Made by a program: the position numbers and the translations under genes. The notes below the pieces were generated by a model. That model made no database searches. It was given only the letters and a program-made list of their open reading frames with translations, and was not told the DNA's origin. A stretch of DNA of 64,000 nucleotides, from assembly GCA_037043015.1 (NCBI GenBank), contig CM073321.1, positions 8,576,001 through 8,640,000 on the forward strand, read 5' to 3'. Positions 1-11,589 of the stretch are shown piece after piece. This DNA is from Bryum argenteum. Taxonomy: Eukaryota > Streptophyta > Bryopsida > Bryales > Bryaceae. Numbering within the stretch: position 1 is the stretch's first letter; each line of letters begins with the position of its first letter.

Positions 1-1304
1 CCACAGCTCCCTCGCCCTGATGATGTTTGTCGCCCACGTTGGATTTGTATTCATGAAGTGGTTGACCCTGTTGTAGAACGCGGAGATTCTCCGAATGATG
101 GACTTATCTTCGTTCCATACTACGAAGCAGTCCCAGGTCTTGAAAGCGTCCCTGATGCAAGCGTCTACATTGAGCCTGTTTTGCAACTGCTTGGAGGCCT
201 CGACGCAGTGTTGTCCATTCACCATATAGAACTCCCCGTCTTTTATCTCCTCCCAAGATTGGGGTTTTACAAGCTTATACTTTGGAAAGACGCAGAGGGT
301 GTTCTTCTTCTCCTTATCGCACATCTCAATCAAGAAATGCATCGTGTGCTTGACTTTCTCCTGCTCGAGGTTTCAGATGTCCAGGTCTGCAGGGGGGGGG
401 GGAGAAAGAGACGCTCGAAGGGAATCTCGTAAGTGACATCTGAGCCGAAGATGTATGAGTCTTGGCAAAGTGCCCAGTAGTTCTTGAACGCATTCATGGA
501 CTCCTTGTAATCGACAACTTTGTCTACATTGTCGATGGGTACTTCCGTCAAGGCCGACACTAAGCTCGCCTGTTCAATCTCAGTGGGATCGGCTAGGGTG
601 GACTTCTTTGTCGTGACTAATTTGAGCTTCTTTTGTGTCGGCCCCCGCTGAGTTGTGGACGGATTTGCCTTGCGCCTCTTTGATCCCGTCGTCTCAGGAG
701 TCTGATAAAAGATGGACTCGTGGCTGCCGCTATGCATGCTTACTTCCTGCGTCAGAAGAAGGGGCGTCATTTGGATCTTCTTGCGTTGCAGCTTCGCCTT
801 GAAGTTCACCATGGCAGTGACGAGCGATCGGAGACGAGGGGCAAGAATACTTGGGGGCTGCTGATTACCGAGTTTGGTTGTGAATCGAAACTCGCGAATG
901 TGTTGCTCGACATTCTTCGCCAAGGGTTCGTAAGGAGTATTTCTTATACTCTCGACATGAGCCCACACGTCGAAATCAATTTTTGTTGTGTCGTTCATGT
1001 AAGTGAACCTGTAGTCTTGGTCCACAACCGTGTCCTCGTTGGAGTCGTCCACGATGCACGTCACGCAAATTCAGTGCGTGTTGTGGACGAGGACATCAAT
1101 GATGTTCTCCTCCAAATTGACGGGAAGGTTGCATTCTGCTCCCCTTTACTTGGTAACGACAGCCAGCTTGTCCGTGCGCGGTGTGAGGAGCATACTCCAC
1201 CATTCGACATCGTTAGACTCTGTGTGCACCTACATGTCGCCAAATATTTCGGGATCTGCAACTTCGCTGTCCCCTTCAGGAACATATTGATTGAAGAATG
1301 CTGA
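1..1304 (-). pseudogene. Gene 1 of element A: ParB-like domain protein, 5' half, decayed
   Basis: Read on the minus strand, one frame begins LSAFFNQYVPEGDSEV near 1304 and continues to the window edge. It has in-frame stops TAG, TAA and TGA between about 1235 and 1055, then an open stretch of 244 codons (1064-330). A frame change near 390, beside a G run, leads into the ParB-like part. There VNGQHCVEASKQL matches the [D/N]GQH-x-VxAxKQL core seen in elements B, C and D. ParB/Srx-type domains usually carry a G-x-[HR]-R motif at this place; here the arginine is replaced. All three stops can be explained by C-to-T changes in CAG, CAA and CGA codons. Lys/Arg-rich patches in the middle suggest a nuclear protein. 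It is inactive as it stands. Confidence 0.7.
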
Positions 1305-1387
1305 GAGCCTTTCCTTCGGATTGGTTTCTCCTGATGAGATAGAGGGTACAGATGAATATTTATCCAAACGTATTGCAAGGATTAGTA

Positions 1388-2520
1388 TTCAACTCGAGTC
1401 GAGTTGAAATAGCTATCTCATTGTCTCTGTTAGTCTACGATTATCGTTAGCAACTGTCCAAGTAAGTTTTATTCAACTCGAGTCGAGTTGAAATAGCATT
1501 CTATCTCTCTCTGTTAGTCTACAATTATCTGTAGCAAGGAAGTGGGATTCAACTCGATTCGAGTTAAATGTATCCTTCATGGCGTTTTGTGGTTTCTAAA
1601 TACAGAGCTTAGATACTTTCAACTCGACTCGAGTTGAATTAATCGTGAGACTAAATGTTCTTCATTTCAACTCTAATCAAGGTCATCGTATCAACCCATG
1701 TATTTTGTCAAATTCAGTTAGAGGATTGTGCATTACTCTCGTTGAGTTTGACAAGTCAGTTTTTAGATCTATGGATACTCTGTCTGTTTTTAGTAATTTC
1801 TATCATCGAATAATTCAACTCGACTCGAGTTGAATATTATGGTTCTCTTGCAACTGCATGAAATTATGAAAAGATCCTTCCTATTTCAACTCAATTCGAG
1901 TTGGATTATGTTTCTGCTTTATTATGCACTACAGTTATTCAACTTGAGTTGAGTTGAAAATGTACACTGATAACACTTATCTTATTTTATCGATTCAACT
2001 TGAGTCGAGTTGAATAATTGTCTTGTTTAGCACATGCGCATCACTGATTCAACTCGTATTGAGTTGAATATGTTTACTGACACTATAGTAGTAATTCATC
2101 AATTTAACTCGAGTCGAGTTTAATTGTTCGGGCTCCGGCGAGTAAGTAGCATAGGGGAAGAATATCAGTACCCTTATATCTCGTGTTTAGTGGGTTCAAC
2201 TCGAATCGAGTTGAATCGTTCAAGCCTAATCTATCATTCACTGTTAAAGGGATTCTAGGGCAGATATTCAACCTGGGTCGAGTTGAATTCCCCCTTGTCT
2301 GTGAACTTGTGTTTTAACTCTCAGAAACGAGTTGGATAGCTGTTCAACTCGCCAAAAACGAATGGATGGAGAATTCAACTCGGCCGGGGTTGAATCTGAC
2401 TGTAGTCTATAATGTTGGTGGCATGCAAAGGTAAAATAATGTGTTTCCAATTCAACTCCGGTCGAGTTGAACTGCTTATCTTCATTGAATCTTTTGAACA
2501 TCAACACAACTCGGCTACGG
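1388..2520. repeat. Palindrome array A1 (half-site TTCAACTCGA)
   Basis: About 16 copies of an odd-length palindrome: TTCAACTCGA, one central base, then the inverse. Starts include 1388, about 1472, 1549, 1619, 1815, 1884, 1937, 1994, 2047, 2101, 2193, 2266, 2373 and 2449. Spacing is irregular, roughly 50-195 bp. The sequence between copies is unrelated from gap to gap, so this is not a simple satellite. The array lies in the apparent intron between the first and second coding exons of gene 1. No gene is visible in this stretch. Confidence 0.85.
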
Positions 2521-2661
2521 TTCTATCGATCTGAACTGTTCTCTAAGCTAAGTATGTACAAAACTAGTGTTTTGAAGAACATGCGAGCACAAATATCCAA
2601 TGCCAAACTATTCAGCGGAAACTTAGTCACATTGAGCGAGAGTTAAGTATTGAATACTCAC

Positions 2662-2736
2662 CCATTCTGTTGTCTGCTTTCCTGCTAGACTGTGGATACC
2701 GAAATTAATTGGACAAGCCTCGGCTTCGTCCTACTC
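2662..2736 (-). pseudogene. Gene 1 of element A: degenerate first exon with H3-like core SRTK
   Basis: An exon-like segment sits between an acceptor (tttgcttcag, ending at 2737) and a donor (G then GTGAGT, 2661-2656). One frame reads SRTKPRLVQL, which aligns with PRTKQTARIVQM of element B if two residues are missing. No ATG precedes it (AGG stands where ATG would be), and a TAG follows further on. The placement matches the first coding exons of B and C: just after a leader intron and before an intron leading to the ParB exon. It is tentative because only a short stretch is comparable. Confidence 0.4.
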
Positions 2737-3305
2737 CTGAAGCAAACAATGAATGATTGTAAACAATGAATGATTAGAACAAAAAAATTTACAATGACTG
2801 ATTCAAAGCGAATTCTCAACACTAACGCAGATTTAAGTATGAAAGAATCACATAGTAGACCAATTCAATTGCAATTGATTCACAAACCAATGCTCTGGAA
2901 GTGAACATAAGCATTCTAATTATCTAAAATTGCTGGGAAAAACCTCATTGACAACTCTCACCAATTCGCAATTCAACAAGTTTATTAACTTCCTCGAATC
3001 AACCCTAAACAGCTCAAACACAGCCACCTCTTCTGTTTCAACATTCAAATTCCAGATCTGCTCTTAAAAATCAGGGTTCAGAAATTTTATGAACCAGCTC
3101 CAGTAGGCCAGTTTTCTCTCATTTCCTAAATCAGACATCTACACTCAAACTTCTTCCTCATCTTTTCCAATGTAATCACTCGAATTTCAAGGCTCCTGAA
3201 AGCTGGTAAAATTCAACTCCCAAAGTTTGGAAAACTGACAGATTTGACCTAAACTTGCACCACCACACAATGAAATTGCAAACCAATAACAAACAGTGTC
3301 GATTA

Positions 3306-3450
3306 ACTTACAGCAAAGGTTGTGAAGTCCAGGAACGGGCTGCCCGTAATCTTGCCCGGGCCGCCTTTTGCACTGCCCCTGCCTACCCGGGCCGCCTTAC
3401 ACGCTGCCGCCGTATATTGCTTCGGGCAGCAATTTCTTGCCCTTTTCATG
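3306..3450 (-). promoter_or_regulatory. GC-rich leader/promoter block of element A gene 1
   Basis: A minus-strand donor (CTTTGCT then GTAAGT, 3311-3306) follows a GC-rich patch with repeated GGGCTGCCC and CCCGGGCCGCC words (3340-3440). The same kind of GGGCNGCCC block borders the AT-rich centre of elements B (24.64-24.77 kb) and C (55.87-56.05 and 63.78-63.9 kb). I read it as the 5' leader and core promoter region of gene 1. The stretch 2737-3305 would then be the leader intron; I see nothing else in it. Confidence 0.45.
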
Positions 3451-5090
3451 TCTGCCCGTCTCTACACTACACTAAATTCCATTATATTTTTCATTTTTTT
3501 CTAACTATTTTTATTAGTTCATTTTTTTGAAAAGAAGATAAGTTCAATAAATGCCTATTCTAACACTATATGTATTGTATTGTAAAATTTTAGACTCCAC
3601 AACACTTTACAATAGTATATGTAGTATTAGATAAAACGTGTCAGCGAAAATACCATGTTTTGATTACTAAAAAGTTGTGTGTAGTTTTATATTGAAATAA
3701 GATACAAACTTGAAAAAAATACATTATTTAATTGGCAATACCCAAGCACTAATTCAACTTTGATTATGCTCATATCCAACTTCCCATTAGTGAACGTTCT
3801 CCAATCCAATAAGGTCATCATTCACTCGAAAAGGAAGCTAAAAAATTATCCCCTCTCTACCAATTTCTAAGATGTTGTCATGCTCATTATTTTTATTCGT
3901 GACCATCTTATTTTGTTGTTGGTTTTATTTTTAATATTATTACAACATGAAATTTTATTAATAATATAAATAGCTACATATTAAAAATATTATTGGATAG
4001 ATATATAATCGGGTAGGAAGGTTTGAGAGAACGAATTGGACAATATAAATAAGACTGTGAGAGTATATAGATAGAAGATATCTTTCAGAAACATCATGTA
4101 TACTATAGACATGCATCACACATATCATGGCCATACATCACACATATCATCAGCGTACATCATTCATACCAAGGCCATACATCATACATACCAAAAGATC
4201 GTCCAACAGTATTATGTTTTAGAAGTAGATTACTAACTACAAACCGTATATATATTTCTATATACGTATATTTATTTATTTATATATTCATGTATATACA
4301 TATTTGAACTTGTATGCGCATATAGTTGCGCTTTCCTTATTCTAAATTAAGATAGCACAATAAATGCTCAATACGTAGTCAAATTTATCTTATAACATAT
4401 TAGCTGACTGAGTTGAAATATTATATATTTAAAATCTATACTCGTATCTATGTATATATACGTACTTATTTATCTATGTTAGTATTCATTTGTACTCGGG
4501 TGTATATCTATACATACATATTTGAACTCATACGGTCATATAATTGCGCTTTCCTTGTTCTATATTAAGATAGTACAATAAATGCTCAATAAGTAGTCAA
4601 ATTTATCTTATAACATATTAGCTGACTAAGTTTAAATATTATGTATTTAACATCTATACCCGTATCTATGTATATATATGTACTTATTTATCTATTCATA
4701 TACATTTGTACTCGTATATACATGAATTAAATTATTATATATTTAACATATTATGTATATATTGATGTATATTTATATGTATTCATATGTCCATTTATTT
4801 GTACTGTTTTTATTCTATGTTGGTATTCTATGTTTTTTATGGTATTTTTTATTAGTAGTGTACCATATATTTGATTCCATTGATTCTGCGTTACTAAGTA
4901 AAGTATTGTCAATGGAATGTTCTCAATTACTCTAGTTACACTGATTTTGTAATTATTATATTTTATTCAATAAATATATGAGTACAAATTTGTATTCTTT
5001 TCCACAACTCATAAGTATGCATTAAATGTTTAATTTTATGGAGAAAACATGAAGACACATTTGTTTGTAAAAAATTAAAAAACCCATATT
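3451..5090. other. AT-rich spacer of element A
   Basis: Strongly AT-rich DNA without convincing coding potential, lying between the divergent leaders of gene 1 and gene 3. It contains a direct duplication (separate entry) and ATAC/TATA-rich runs. Elements B and C have equivalent spacers. Confidence 0.7.
4270..4710. repeat. Direct duplication, period 218 bp
   Basis: Two diverged copies of about 200 bp. Marker words tttgaact (4303 and 4521) and gcgctttcc (4328 and 4546) are each 218 bp apart. The shared text continues through the aatgctcaat, atcttataacatattagctgact and tatgtatatata segments. Confidence 0.85.
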
Positions 5091-5629
5091 AACGAATGGG
5101 TTTCCCTCCAAAATCAGTTTCCCGCCGAAACATCTTTGCTGCCGAATATTTTCAAAATTCAAAATTAAAAAGTAGAATCCTATTTAGAAGCGCAATCAAG
5201 ACAAAATGTAGGTTGCGACAAAAAGTGTCGGCTTTTTGCACGATACCGGGCGTCAAGGATACTCTCGAGATTCAACGGTTGAGGTCGGGTTGGGGTGCTA
5301 ACTCAGTCTCTCATGTTTCCTTTCACTTTCTCTCACTCTCGTCCGTGTTTTCAAGGTGCGCTTAGTTTGATTTTGTTCCGCTGTACGTGTTCAAGGTTGC
5401 GTGTGTGTTTAGATTGTATTTGAGTTGGTACTGACTGCGTTTAATGTAGTTTCTGATTTAGAGGTTTCAGTATTGTTGAAGAGGCGCATGCTCTTATACT
5501 TTGATTGTGTTTCAAGTTAATACAGTTACTCGTCATGTATTGTTTGACTTCTGTATTAGCTACTGATTGTTGTGCGTGATTTCTTCAGTTGCGAGCCCTA
5601 TTATTCCTCTTGAACTCTGCAATTCGCAG
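5091..5629 (+). promoter_or_regulatory. Leader/promoter region of element A gene 3
   Basis: The base composition rises sharply after the AT-rich spacer. A non-coding leader exon appears to end at 5629 with a good donor (GCAATTCGCAG then GTGAGC). The matching acceptor is gaatttgcag at 6830, nine bases before the ATG of gene 3. Element B has the same arrangement (donor 29,175, acceptor 30,358). Confidence 0.5.
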
Positions 5630-5759
5630 GTGAGCGTGCTTCGGAATTCCTCAATGTTTCAATAGTTACTATATACCATTGAGTTTTAGCTGGTTATGAG
5701 TTCCGTGAATTCCGCCGTTATTTCCGGGTGAATGTGTTCAGCACATTGGTCCATACTGA

Positions 5760-6785
5760 AAAAATTCAACTCGAGTTGAGTTGAATTTATATTGCCATAG
5801 TATGTATGTCTCTTCAATTTCAACTCGAGTCGAGTTAAATTATAATTGAGTCATGATTTCATAATTAGGATGTTATAGTAATAGGTGGTGATATTCAACT
5901 CGAATCGAGTTGAATTGGAAATCATCCAATTGAATGTCATAAGAGGATGTTCCCTTTATGGTGCGGATATTCAACTCGAGTCGAGTTGAATCCCGGTGTG
6001 GATATCCGCCAGCGTTCTTGACATTACATCAGCCAAATTGTATTTAACTCGATTCGAGTAAATGTGAATTTCAATATATTATGAGATATAATGTATATGT
6101 ATCAATAAATCTCAAGGAATCCTAAATGTTGTAGTCATGGGTCTTGACATTCAACTCGAGTCGAGTTGAATTAGTTATCAACCAATGTCATAAGGGAGTG
6201 TTCCCTTTATGGTGAGGATATTCAACTTGAGTCGAGTTGAATCCTAGTGTTGATATCCGGCAGCATTCCACGCATTATATCAGCCAAACAATATTTAACT
6301 CAAATCGAGTTAAATGTGAATTTCCACATATTATGTGATGTAATCTATATGTATCAATATAACTCACAGAATCTGAAATGCTGTAGGCGTAGGACTTGAT
6401 ATTCAACTCGAGCCGAGTTGATTTAGTCATCACCCAATGTCCTCTTGTTTTTCCGTGGGTGTATATTATCTTTATGCATTCCGATGTTTTACTAGAGTCG
6501 TGTCAAAATTGTCGGTTCAATTCTCCGGCCGAGGCACGTGATACTGTAACCGCCCCATTAATATTTAACTCGAGTCGAGTTAAATCAGAATTAGCACATA
6601 GTTATAAATATACTCTTCCGTGATGCTGATTTGCATTAATTATATGTGGGCGTTCAACTCGACTAAAGTTGAATTCATGGACATATTAGCTGACAGAGAA
6701 GTTATTCCAACATCTTCTCTACGTGTAAATAATTCTATTCGATTTCTGTCATTATTGTATTCAACTCGAGTCGAGTTGAAACGCC
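5760..6785. repeat. Palindrome array A2 in the leader intron of gene 3
   Basis: About a dozen copies of the element A palindrome (half-site TTCAACTCGA, with TTTAACTCGA variants), for example near 5764, 5818, 5893, 5969, 6042, 6149, 6220, 6294, 6400, 6561, 6652 and 6758. Part of the array was spread by a tandem duplication of about 250 bp: the word ccctttatggtg recurs at 5952 and 6203 with matching flanks. The whole array lies inside the predicted intron 5630-6830. Confidence 0.85.
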
Positions 6786-6838
6786 ACATATTCTTGTGTT
6801 CCTCAAGTTGCGTCTGTGATGAATTTGCAGGCTCTACC

Positions 6839-9678
6839 ATGGCTGCTCAAGATGTTCAAATGCTTGGTGATTTCTTCTCTGATGAGGAGGTTGTGGAGCA
6901 ACCCGAGGTGCCGGAAAACGTTCCAATGTGTGAAGGTATCCCTCGGCGTCTTTGGGCTAAAAATTCGTTACCCTTTACGGTGACGAGGGTCGCCCTGTAG
7001 CGGAGGGCCTATGTCACAACATCAGTTACTATCTCGTTCTCGGAAGTAACAGTCCACTTGGGTACTCCCGAGTCGCAGTTCAAATCTCGAAGACCCTTGA
7101 TGCCACAGTGGTGCCAGATGAGTGGAGATATTTTGTCAGGGCGTGGCCGTTTGATAAAGTCTTCTATAATGGGTCTAGTCTCAGAGACCATGAGATACGA
7201 CACGATCATGACTCTCGTGTTGCACGTCTTGCGAGTCCTCAGTCATCGCGTAGCCGAAGTTACAACAATACATCTAGGAACCCGCCTCTTGAAACATCCG
7301 TCAAATCCAAATGATTACTAACTCAGAAGTCTATCAATTCTGTCTCAAGCAAAGTATGCTGCACCAGAAACTGCGTTCAGCCCTTCCCGAGGGACAAGAT
7401 CCGATGTTTCCAAGAGCGGATGTATAGTGGAACGACCTACCAATTCAGGTTTCACATGAAGCTTGACGTTCACAGGCAAGTTCATCGAAATGCTGACGGG
7501 AAGAGGGTGGTCACGATTGGAGGAATCGATGTTTACTTGCCTGCGTGGAGACATATTGCTGGAGTGTCCGAGGCAACCTTTCATCGGTTTCAAACGTACG
7601 TGGCCGATGGCGTCATGGCGCATCCCCATGGAAATTTGTCTTTGCTTAAAGCGCGCAAGCACACGTCGCAGGCAAGTGCAATCTTGTGTTGTATCCTGAA
7701 GAACTGTGCGGATCACATGCCGCACCGAATGAGGACATTAAAATCTGGAGAGAAGGTTGTATCCATGATTCTTCCCGCTACATGGAAATGGAAGAGTGCC
7801 ATCGCGGAGATCAACGCCGCAAACGAAGGCTTCGGTTTGAAGATGGTCTCACCATCTTCTCTGAGTAGAATTCGAAAGTTACACTTTCTTCAATTTGATG
7901 CGAAGAAACCCAGGGATAACTTCGCTCGGTGCTCCAAATGTGATCGGTTGCACACACTCCGTCGTGGCTCTATTTCTAGGTCGCAACAAGCGCTACTTTG
8001 GGCAAAGAAGCTCGAGGTACACTTGGCTGCAGCCCGTGCTCATCGGGAGTTATATTATGCAAACAGGTATAGGTCAAAAACCTACCCGCATGAGTGTTTG
8101 ACCATTATGCATGACAAAATGGATCATGCAAAGACCGCTTTCCTTGTCTTTTCTCACAAGAGTAAGGAGCTCGATGGTCTCATGAAGCTACCAGTATCCG
8201 TCATACGGAATGATTGCTCATGGCCACGGAGATGTACGCTACGCACATTACGGTCTAGATATTTTCGCACACGATTCAAATTACACGGTGGGCTCTTTTG
8301 CTAAGCTGCTCCGAGATATAGAGTTGCCACCAAAGTACTCTTCGAGGGAGCTTTTTGTTGGGTCGAGGTCGGCACCTATCTTTGATGCTGTTCTCCAAGG
8401 TGCGGAGACTTGCGTATCGTCACTCTGTCTAGCACCAGCTCTTCCACTTCGAGGGATTCCTCTTCCGCCAATTGTCAAAGTTCAAATGGACAATGCAGCA
8501 GGTGACAACAAGAATAGATATGTATTCTGTTTTTGGTCTCTCCTTGTCGCAAAGAAGATCTTCTGCAAGGTATACGTCAATTTCATGTTGGTTGGGCATA
8601 CCCATGATGACATCGATGCAATTTTTGGGAGGTGGAGCATGTTGTTGAGGAAAGACAATTTCCCCACTATACCGTTACTTATGAAATCTTTCATGGATGT
8701 GGAATCTATTCCAGCCATCCCCCACCTTGTTGAAGAGGTGCCGGATTGTAAAGGATTTATCGATGGGTTTATCAGGGATGGAGGGGAAGCACTTCTTGGT
8801 CATACGAAGGCACAACAATTCAAGTATTTTTGGATTCTACAGGTTGTCCCGTGATGAAGTACAAGGTTTCGTGCACAACAGAAGATTGGTTGCCAAATGA
8901 TACAACCGGAATTAAGTTGTGGAGAGAGGACTCGGAAGGTCATTCTTTGTGGCCACGTGGTGATCCAACTCCTACGACGCATCGTGCAATGAGGGGTGTG
9001 GAGGACATTGTGAAGGGCATTTCTGGATTTATCAAGTATTGGGAGGCAATGTCTGATGAAGATAGAACTGGAGAGTATAGAAGACGCTATGAACATCTTG
9101 TGTTCTATTGGCGCGCTGTGAAGGCAGCACTAGAGGTTCCCATTGAACCATCGAATGTTCTTCGGGACGGATTTTGGCCATTGTCCAGAATAGATGCGAC
9201 TTTGGAGGACCAATTTGCTGAAGATGGCGAACTCCGTGAGGAGTTTGGAGAAGATGAGGCATATGTTGGAGAGATCCGAGATTGCCCTCAACCATCTTTT
9301 CGTGTAGCTCGTGATGTTTATGAAGGATACTTTCTTGCTATTCGGCGTATTGATGGTGACTCACGACCGGTGTGGATTGCTCGAGCGTTGTACGATCTGA
9401 ACATAAACCATGAGCTGCCAAATTGCATCCTTATTCAATTCTTTCGGCCTACATCAAGGGATCGAGATGTGCAAGAGACCTCCAATGGATGGGATTCGGT
9501 CAAAGGATTGCGTTGGAAGGTTGACGGAACTCAACCTCCTTTGTGGGAGAATACAGCTTCATTGATGACTTCTTGGAAGTCAAAGGTGAAGAAGAATACA
9601 ACGGAGTGCACTTTAAAAATTTTGGTGGATCAAATTAAAGTCATTCACGATACTATAGTTGAATTTTCAAATGCTTGA
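6839..9678 (+). pseudogene. Gene 3 of element A: DUF7869-type transposase candidate, broken
   Basis: ATG at 6839 opens MAAQDVQMLGDFFSDEE, homologous to the start of the element B copy. The core includes a Cys pair (CSKCDRL near 7940), GHGDVRYAHYG, VQMDNAAGDNKN and GHTHDDIDAIFGRW, the pattern of the family I know as DUF7869. The Asp residues of DNAAGDN and GHTHDDID would fit an RNase H-like transposase core; that reading is inference. Breaks: a one-base frameshift in the A run at 6959, TGA at 7312 (GGA in the copy at 38.9 kb), a frameshift near 8205, and another in the T run near 8826. The last frame runs to TGA at 9678. With the breaks ignored the product is about 940 residues. It is divergent from gene 1 across the AT-rich spacer. 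Confidence 0.75.
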
Positions 9679-10421
9679 AGGTCTTATATGTATTGAAATC
9701 GTATTTGTGTATTGTAGCAACTACATAGTCATGGCTTTGTCTTACGACTTAGAAATATTAATCTTTTGTTTGAAATTTAAATAATTATAGGCATTTATAA
9801 ATATAGAAGATATGTTAGACCAAATGATCTACAAGGATGTGTGGTTTAGGATGTTGGTAGTATCGACGGAATATGGAATATTTTCAAGTTACTTAGCTTG
9901 CTTCGAGCAACACTTTGTTTGTGGTACTGGGTTTCATTAGAAATTAAAAATACATTGTACGCATTTATGAAAATATATTTCTATACTATATTATAGTATT
10001 GATTTGTTCTTTCCAATTAGTACTTTTGTCGATTGATTTATGTGATTAAAAATGATAACATGTAATTAGTTTGTTATAAAAAAGGTAGTAGTGGTTAGCA
10101 CCACTGATGTTTATGTGTGTCATACATGTCACAGTGAAGGGTAAGTGGCTAACTGGTAGCAAATATTTTCCTACCCGCCGAAGCTCACTTAGCAGTACTA
10201 AGTCATGTGTACATTTTAGCTACTCAAACGAGTCCGATCGGAATCGAACTCGGACCACCTGCGTTATACAAAGACTCCTTCTCATCCAACCACTAAGTTC
10301 ATGACTTGGTGTCCATTTCAAAATTACTCCGGTCTTTATATTAATCAATTGGAAGTCCGGCTTGGAAAGTCCACGATGCACAAACTTTCCCCCATATTAT
10401 ACTATAATTTGAATGGAAACT
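9679..10421. other. AT-rich junction between elements A and D
   Basis: No gene seen. It must contain the right end of element A and the lost left end of element D, but no copy of the family terminal repeat is recognisable. A tRNA-like stretch lies inside (separate entry). Confidence 0.6.
10222..10303 (-). other. Degenerate tRNA-like / SINE-like sequence
   Basis: On the minus strand it carries an A-box-like TGAACTTAGTGGTTGG and, further on, a B-box match GAGTTCGATTCC, spaced as in tRNAs. The T-arm and acceptor stems do not pair properly, so this is not a working tRNA. It could be a tRNA-derived SINE head or an old tRNA pseudogene. Confidence 0.35.
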
Positions 10422-10923
10422 TTAAGATTCATAACTTTCTAAGTTATTTGTGTACAACAAAACATAATTTCTAAAACCTCTCGATTTCATTTTGAGAGGA
10501 ATATTAACTCTCAAATTAATGAATATTTTGTTGATCGTGGTGCAATCATTTTGGCCGAGGACATCAAAAGGATGTTTGCCACCCCTAAAGAGGTGGCCGA
10601 CGACACCCTCACCATTATGCTTCATCATCGAAGTCTAGATTAAGACCTTGTCCGCGATGTCGGAAACCTGCCGGAGAAATTCCCCGACATTTTCCTCGCG
10701 AAACCACTTTAGGACCAATGACAGTGGGAGTCCTATGCGAGCAAATATTGTCCCCCAGAGTGTACGGTGTGGGTCCGGTGTGGTTGGACCTATATGTAGA
10801 ATGGCACAGAACGCCATTCACGTCAAGGACAATGTTCAACCACTTCCTCCGCGGCGGAGGCGGAACGGCTCTCCTAACGATCTCTCTCGCACGCTCGACC
10901 GCTACCTGATCCTTGACAGCTAC
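10422..10923 (-). pseudogene. Gene 2 of element D: FCP1/HAD-like protein, decayed
   Basis: The exon starts after a clear acceptor (cttgctcag, ending at 10,924). It reads RRKWLNIVLDVNGVLC, the HAD motif I region with DxN in place of the usual DxD. A frame change follows, then NVGEFLRQVSDIADKVLI, a TAG where a Trp is expected, and TSMMKHNGEGVVGHLFRG, the FCP1-type motif II region. This matches LNVMLELDGVLC and PGLTGFLRLL in element B. The C-terminal exon found in B and C is missing here, so the gene is truncated on the left. Confidence 0.6.
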
Positions 10924-11589
10924 CTGAGCAAGACAGAAGAAACAAAGAGATTGATCAAGGAGTTACCTCCGGTAATGAAGAAATGGGAGAGCTAGAGAGC
11001 CGGACTGGAGCTTTCAGTCGTCCTGATCAACTCCGGCCTCCCATTTGAGATTGCTTCCAGTTCAAATGAGAGTGGCACGCAAACACTGATTGGTAATTGT
11101 GCAGTATAAACATTGACAAGCAAAGACAATAAGGCATGTATGCGGAAAAAGGCCTTAAAAATAGGCATATCATTATAAACAAGGATATCATAATACATTT
11201 GGAATAGTTTTGCAAGCCGCAGTTGGGACTCGAATCTACTATCTACAGTAGGCAATATGGCGGTACACTACAATATAAGTACGGGAGCAACGGACTTGAA
11301 TGTCGTCCGCCATGAGCACTCAAGAACCAAAGTTGATATCCTATCAACAAGAATAAGATACAAATTAGATACAAAGAGCGGTAAGGAGTTCGGCTACGCT
11401 CCCACGGCATGAGAGACTCTAGTGGGGGCGTGGAATCAATCAAAACAGTAAGGGTCAAAGGTCTGTACCTGATCGTCTGCACCCGGGTCCTGAGAAGGAA
11501 CTTCAGGAGCCGTTTGATGTTCTGAGCTTCCAACCACCAGGTTGTCAACACCCAACTCATAGTTTCTCGAGTTTCTCGAATTCGTCCTC

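Larger units (their letters stand above)
1..9730. mobile_element. Element A, partial copy of the ParB/DUF7869 element family
   Basis: It has the same layout as complete element B: a minus-strand gene 1 on the left (1-1304, cut by the window edge), a palindrome array, a GC-rich block near 3.35 kb, an AT-rich spacer, a second palindrome array in a 5' leader intron, and a plus-strand DUF7869-type transposase gene (6839-9678). The palindromes on both sides share the half-site TTCAACTCGA, which ties the two halves together. Its left end lies outside the window. I could not find a terminal inverted repeat between 9.7 and 10.4 kb, so the right boundary is approximate. Both genes are broken. Confidence 0.7.

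Noticed and set aside
10222..10303. Functional tRNA gene
   Set aside because: A and B boxes are present, but the stems do not pair.
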